Shown here: piece after piece, positions 61,291 through 64,000 of the stretch | Position numbering within the stretch: position 1 is the first letter of the stretch | Layout: each line of letters starts with the position of its first letter | The notes under the pieces: generated by a model | Database searches by the model: none | What the model was told of the DNA's origin: nothing | What the model saw: the letters and a program-made list of their open reading frames with translations, nothing else | Position numbers and translations under genes: made by a program | From: Polyangiaceae bacterium | Lineage (GTDB): Bacteria > Myxococcota_A > Polyangia > Polyangiales > Polyangiaceae | Assembly: GCA_020633205.1 (NCBI GenBank) | Contig: JACKEB010000017.1 | Span: 248,001-312,000, forward strand | DNA: 64,000 nt | Direction: 5' to 3'

Positions 61291-62412
61291 ATGCGCTGGG
61301 GATGTGACGGTTGGGCAGCAGACGGTCGGTTGGCTGCAGGCGGTCGACTAGCGGGCCTGCAACGGCGGACGTTTCGGCAACTCTGGCGCGGTGCCCCCCT
61401 TTGCGTCGCATCGAGCTTCGTGTCGGCGAGCTGTCCGGGACCGCGTCCGGCTCCCGAACCGGAGCCGTCGCTTCCTTTCGAAACCCCTGAAAGCGCAAGG
61501 TTGCCTGCGCTTCACCAGTCAGCACAGCTGAGCGCTGAACTCGAAATCGCGTTGCTCGAGGGACGCGGCATTGTCACTGTCCAGCTGACCGAAGCCGGAT
61601 GGCGCCCACTCCAGCGCTGCTTCGGTCACCTCGACCAAGCGGCGTATGTGTTCGTTCCCAGCGTCGAGGCGGCAACCCAAGAGTGGACGAGCAGCAGGGA
61701 CCTTTGGCGTGACTTCGGTGCCTTCGCAGATCACCTTGGGGCGGGACGCCGAGACGCCAGCATGGATGTGGTGAACCGCGTCAGCGCGCGTTGGGCGCAG
61801 AGTGGCGTTTGGCGAACCGCAGTCGAGAAGCTCGTCCGCATCGATCTAGCTGGCGAGTGCGGCGACGCGACCCACTGGGTACGAGAGCTGAGCGTAGGCG
61901 CAGCAGACCTGCGCAGAGAGCGCGGCGAATCTCCATTCGAAACTCAGTGGGCGGTGCAAGATCCCTCGAGGGTCAGCAGTGTGGGCGACTACGATGCATG
62001 CCCCACGGAAACGCTTGAAGCGTGTGTTGATCGCGCGCTCGCCCGACTGGGCTCCTTCGAGATGCGTGACGGCACAACAGGTGACAGCAGCTCGACTGGT
62101 GACAGCAGCTCGACTGGTGACAGCAGCTCGACAGGTGACAGCAGCGCAGCGAGTGCCGACGCAGCAGATGACGGCGCAGGGAGCGAGCGCGGAGCAATTC
62201 GGACGTCCGGAAGCGGCGACCAGGGCTCCTCTCCCCCCGATCCGGACGAAACCGAGCGGCTGAGCGAAGCTGGCGAGCCAGTCCCAGCGGCCCCCCGGGG
62301 CGAGCCAGGGACGGCAGCAGGCGCCGCAGCAGGCGCCGCAAATGAGTGCGATCCGAGGCCGCCCCGTGGCTGCGATCTGCCGCTGTGGGTGCAACTCGAG
62401 GCGATTCATTAG
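61291..62412 (+). CDS. Putative secreted protein with tandem repeat, unknown function
   Basis: A 373-residue protein. The N-terminus has a short hydrophobic stretch (APLCVASSFVSASC) that could be a weak lipoprotein signal. A globular part (about 80-255) contains GRGIVTVQLTEAGWRPLQRCF and a Trp/Asp-rich segment with several Cys residues. The last third is acidic and low-complexity, with four TGDSSS-type repeats and a Pro/Gly/Ala tail ending CDLPLWVQLEAIH. It precedes a kinase gene by about 55 bases, possibly in one operon. The start is uncertain: TTG at 61273 or ATG at 61291. Confidence 0.6.
   Translation: MRWGCDGWAADGRLAAGGRLAGLQRRTFRQLWRGAPLCVASSFVSASCPGPRPAPEPEPSLPFETPESARLPALHQSAQLSAELEIALLEGRGIVTVQLTEAGWRPLQRCFGHLDQAAYVFVPSVEAATQEWTSSRDLWRDFGAFADHLGAGRRDASMDVVNRVSARWAQSGVWRTAVEKLVRIDLAGECGDATHWVRELSVGAADLRRERGESPFETQWAVQDPSRVSSVGDYDACPTETLEACVDRALARLGSFEMRDGTTGDSSSTGDSSSTGDSSSTGDSSAASADAADDGAGSERGAIRTSGSGDQGSSPPDPDETERLSEAGEPVPAAPRGEPGTAAGAAAGAANECDPRPPRGCDLPLWVQLEAIH
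62080..62151. repeat. Four tandem 18-base repeats encoding GDSSST
   Basis: Units at 62080, 62098, 62116 and 62134 with the form GGTGACAGCAGCTCGACT; the third ends ACA and the fourth is degenerate. Copy-number change would keep the frame. Confidence 0.85.
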
Positions 62413-62468
62413 CCGCTATTCAGCGATAGGCTGTGCCTGAGCCTTCGGCCTTGTATGCTGATGCGCTG

Positions 62469-64000
62469 ATGAGCAGCAACTCGCCCAGCTCTTCGCGGCA
62501 TCGCACGCAGAGCATCCCCTACACGGGGGGAGGCAAGGAAGAGCTGCGCGCGGCGATCCTCAAGCCGTATCTCCTGCGCCTGCGCGACCAACGCGGTGAG
62601 AAGACGGCTCGGGCACTGCTGTCTACCGTTGGGCTCTCACCCATGGTGCTCGACGACGAAACCGAGTGGATCAGCGTCGCTGCGGCGCGCCGCGCACTGC
62701 GCGCATTGAGCACGGCGTTGGGGGATGATGCCGTACGGAACCGAGGCGAGTGGATGACCCACCCGGAGACCCTCGGCACCTACGTCAACTTGCTGCGTGT
62801 CTCCTCGCACCCCATCGACGCCTACCGCTACCTCACCGCCCACGCCGCGGAGACGACGCGCGTCGGTACCTACGCGTTGAACGAGACGGGCGCCGGCAAG
62901 GCTGAGGTCGTGTACTCACCACGCCCGGAGGCAGAGTCGCCACAGAACGACCGTCTGTTGTGCATCGCACGCCAGGCTGAGCTCGCCGCCGTTCCACGCC
63001 TGTGGGGCCTACCGGACGCCATCGTGAGTTCGACCTCTTGCCTGGCTGACGGCGACGCGACCTGCACCTACCACCTGCGCTGGGAGTCTCCGAGCGCCGC
63101 CACGCGCTTGCCGATGACGGCGGTCGCTGGCGCCATCGCGAGCGGAGGCTCCGTGGCCTTCAGCGGCAGCTGGATCGCGACCACGATTGGTGCCGTGGTT
63201 GGCGGAGGCTTGGGAGCCGTTATCGGCGGGTTGATGGACCGGGTGCGACGTGAACGCGTCTCACGCACGTTCGAAAAGAACCGCATCGCAGCGCTCGAGC
63301 GTGGCCTCGAACTGCGCGGCATGACTCACGCGCCGACTGGCGGTGGTCTCATGGGTTCGGTGCTCGGCGGCAAGTACCGCATCCTGCGCAAGATCGGCTC
63401 GGGCGGCATCGGCGCGGTGTATGCGGCCGAGCACATCGCGCTCGGCTCTCAGGTCGCCATCAAGGTGCTGCGCGGCGCCGCCGCTCTGGACGCCGCCGAG
63501 ATCGCCCGCTTGCGCCGCGAAGCGCAGGTGCAGGTTTCCATCGAGCACGCGAACGTGATCCGCACCATCGACCTGGATCAGATGCCAGACGGATCCATCT
63601 ACGTCGTGATGGAATTGCTGCGCGGAAAAAGTCTCGCAGAGCTCCTGCGGAAGAGCGGGCGGGTGACTCCCGACGCCGCGGTCCCCTGGTTCATCCAGGT
63701 CTGCCGCGGGCTCTACGCTGCGCATCGTCTCGGGGTCGTTCACCGGGATTTGAAGCCCGGCAACATCTTCATCTGCGACGACGGTCGAGTGAAGGTGCTC
63801 GACTTCGGGATGAGCAAGCTAGCTAGCGCTGAGGCGCTGACCGAAGAGGGCTACACCCTCGGCACCCCCGAGTACATGTCCCCGGAGCAGTGCATCGGCG
63901 CGCCGGTCGAGCCACGCTCCGACCTCTATGCGTTCGGGGTGCTGATGTACGAGGCGCTCACCGGGGACATCCCGATTCAGGCGCGCACCCGACGAGAGTT
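62469..64000 (+). CDS. Ser/Thr protein kinase with N-terminal sensor domain (partial)
   Basis: The gene runs off the right edge of the window; about 510 codons are visible. A soluble N-terminal region (about 15-205) carries a Cys pair in CLADGDATCTYHLRW, resembling the V4R/heme-NO-binding-like fold's GDxxC end. Small-residue hydrophobic helices (IASGGSVAFSGSWIATTIGAVVGGGLGAVIGG, about 215-255) follow. The kinase domain starts near 300: GSGGIGAVYAA, Lys in VAIKVL, HRDLKPGN (Asp near 425), DFGMS, and GTPEYMSPEQ. All catalytic residues are present, in contrast to the pseudokinase in this window. The C-terminus is not visible. Confidence 0.85.
   Translation, partial: MSSNSPSSSRHRTQSIPYTGGGKEELRAAILKPYLLRLRDQRGEKTARALLSTVGLSPMVLDDETEWISVAAARRALRALSTALGDDAVRNRGEWMTHPETLGTYVNLLRVSSHPIDAYRYLTAHAAETTRVGTYALNETGAGKAEVVYSPRPEAESPQNDRLLCIARQAELAAVPRLWGLPDAIVSSTSCLADGDATCTYHLRWESPSAATRLPMTAVAGAIASGGSVAFSGSWIATTIGAVVGGGLGAVIGGLMDRVRRERVSRTFEKNRIAALERGLELRGMTHAPTGGGLMGSVLGGKYRILRKIGSGGIGAVYAAEHIALGSQVAIKVLRGAAALDAAEIARLRREAQVQVSIEHANVIRTIDLDQMPDGSIYVVMELLRGKSLAELLRKSGRVTPDAAVPWFIQVCRGLYAAHRLGVVHRDLKPGNIFICDDGRVKVLDFGMSKLASAEALTEEGYTLGTPEYMSPEQCIGAPVEPRSDLYAFGVLMYEALTGDIPIQARTRRE

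Overview
This window is chromosomal DNA from a high-GC, Gram-negative bacterium. The gene content points to a myxobacterium (phylum Myxococcota, probably Polyangia). It carries several lipoproteins with long Gly/Ser/Ala linkers, Ser/Thr kinase-type proteins with PEGA or sensor domains, FHA and PilZ proteins, large TPR/HEAT proteins, delta-60-repeat proteins and NtrC-type signalling. This placement is inferred from gene content, since no rRNA or other taxonomic marker is present. No tRNA, rRNA, CRISPR array, insertion sequence, integrase or replication origin was recognised.

Layout. 36-2053: agmatine-to-putrescine operon (aguB-aguA, minus strand). 2286-4094: a VWA-domain lipoprotein. 4117-15118: a copper-handling island. 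A histidine kinase and an NtrC-like response regulator (minus strand) diverge from a methyltransferase and an ATC-hydrolase-like gene. A five-gene operon follows: Cys-rich lipoprotein, copper P-type ATPase, metal-binding lipoprotein, multicopper oxidase, saccharopine-dehydrogenase-like protein. 15127-23041: a second copper/silver module on the minus strand (TetR regulator, small Cys-rich protein, CusC, CusB, CusA), convergent with the first. 23265-27375: a CAP-domain lipoprotein, a di-heme cytochrome c peroxidase and a Gly/Cys-rich lipoprotein, with two long non-coding stretches. 27611-39769: a TPR/HEAT protein, a small lipoprotein, tsaD, an SDR enoyl-CoA-reductase-like enzyme, a TMTC-like membrane protein, a PhnD-like binding protein, an FAD oxidase and a lipoprotein. 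39787-50166: a pseudokinase, a PilZ protein, an FHA protein, a propeller lipoprotein, a GFA-family protein, an exonuclease and a DsbA-like protein. 50429-53545: a ParA/J-like/HTH fusion and a GT-C membrane protein. 53767-60472: an operon behind a strong Fur box (delta-60 lipoprotein, imelysin-like lipoprotein, gamma-carboxylase-like HTTM protein, TonB-dependent receptor). 60475-64000: a tail-anchored protein, a repeat-containing secreted protein and the start of an active-looking Ser/Thr kinase that runs off the window.

Two systems stand out. First, the three transcription units at the head of the copper island each carry a sigma54-type GG-N10-GC promoter, and two of them share an inverted repeat (GTGTAAC-N7-GTTACAC type). 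The adjacent NtrC-like regulator nevertheless lacks the GAFTGA loop needed to contact sigma54. Second, the Fur-type operon pairs a TonB receptor and an imelysin-like lipoprotein with a membrane protein that keeps the signature His/Lys/His positions of vitamin-K-dependent gamma-carboxylases. That suggests an undescribed iron-limitation uptake or surface-modification system.

Gene boundaries are chosen from ribosome-binding sites, overlaps and domain starts, and these reasons are given per gene. Functions rest on motif recognition by eye; no database search was run.
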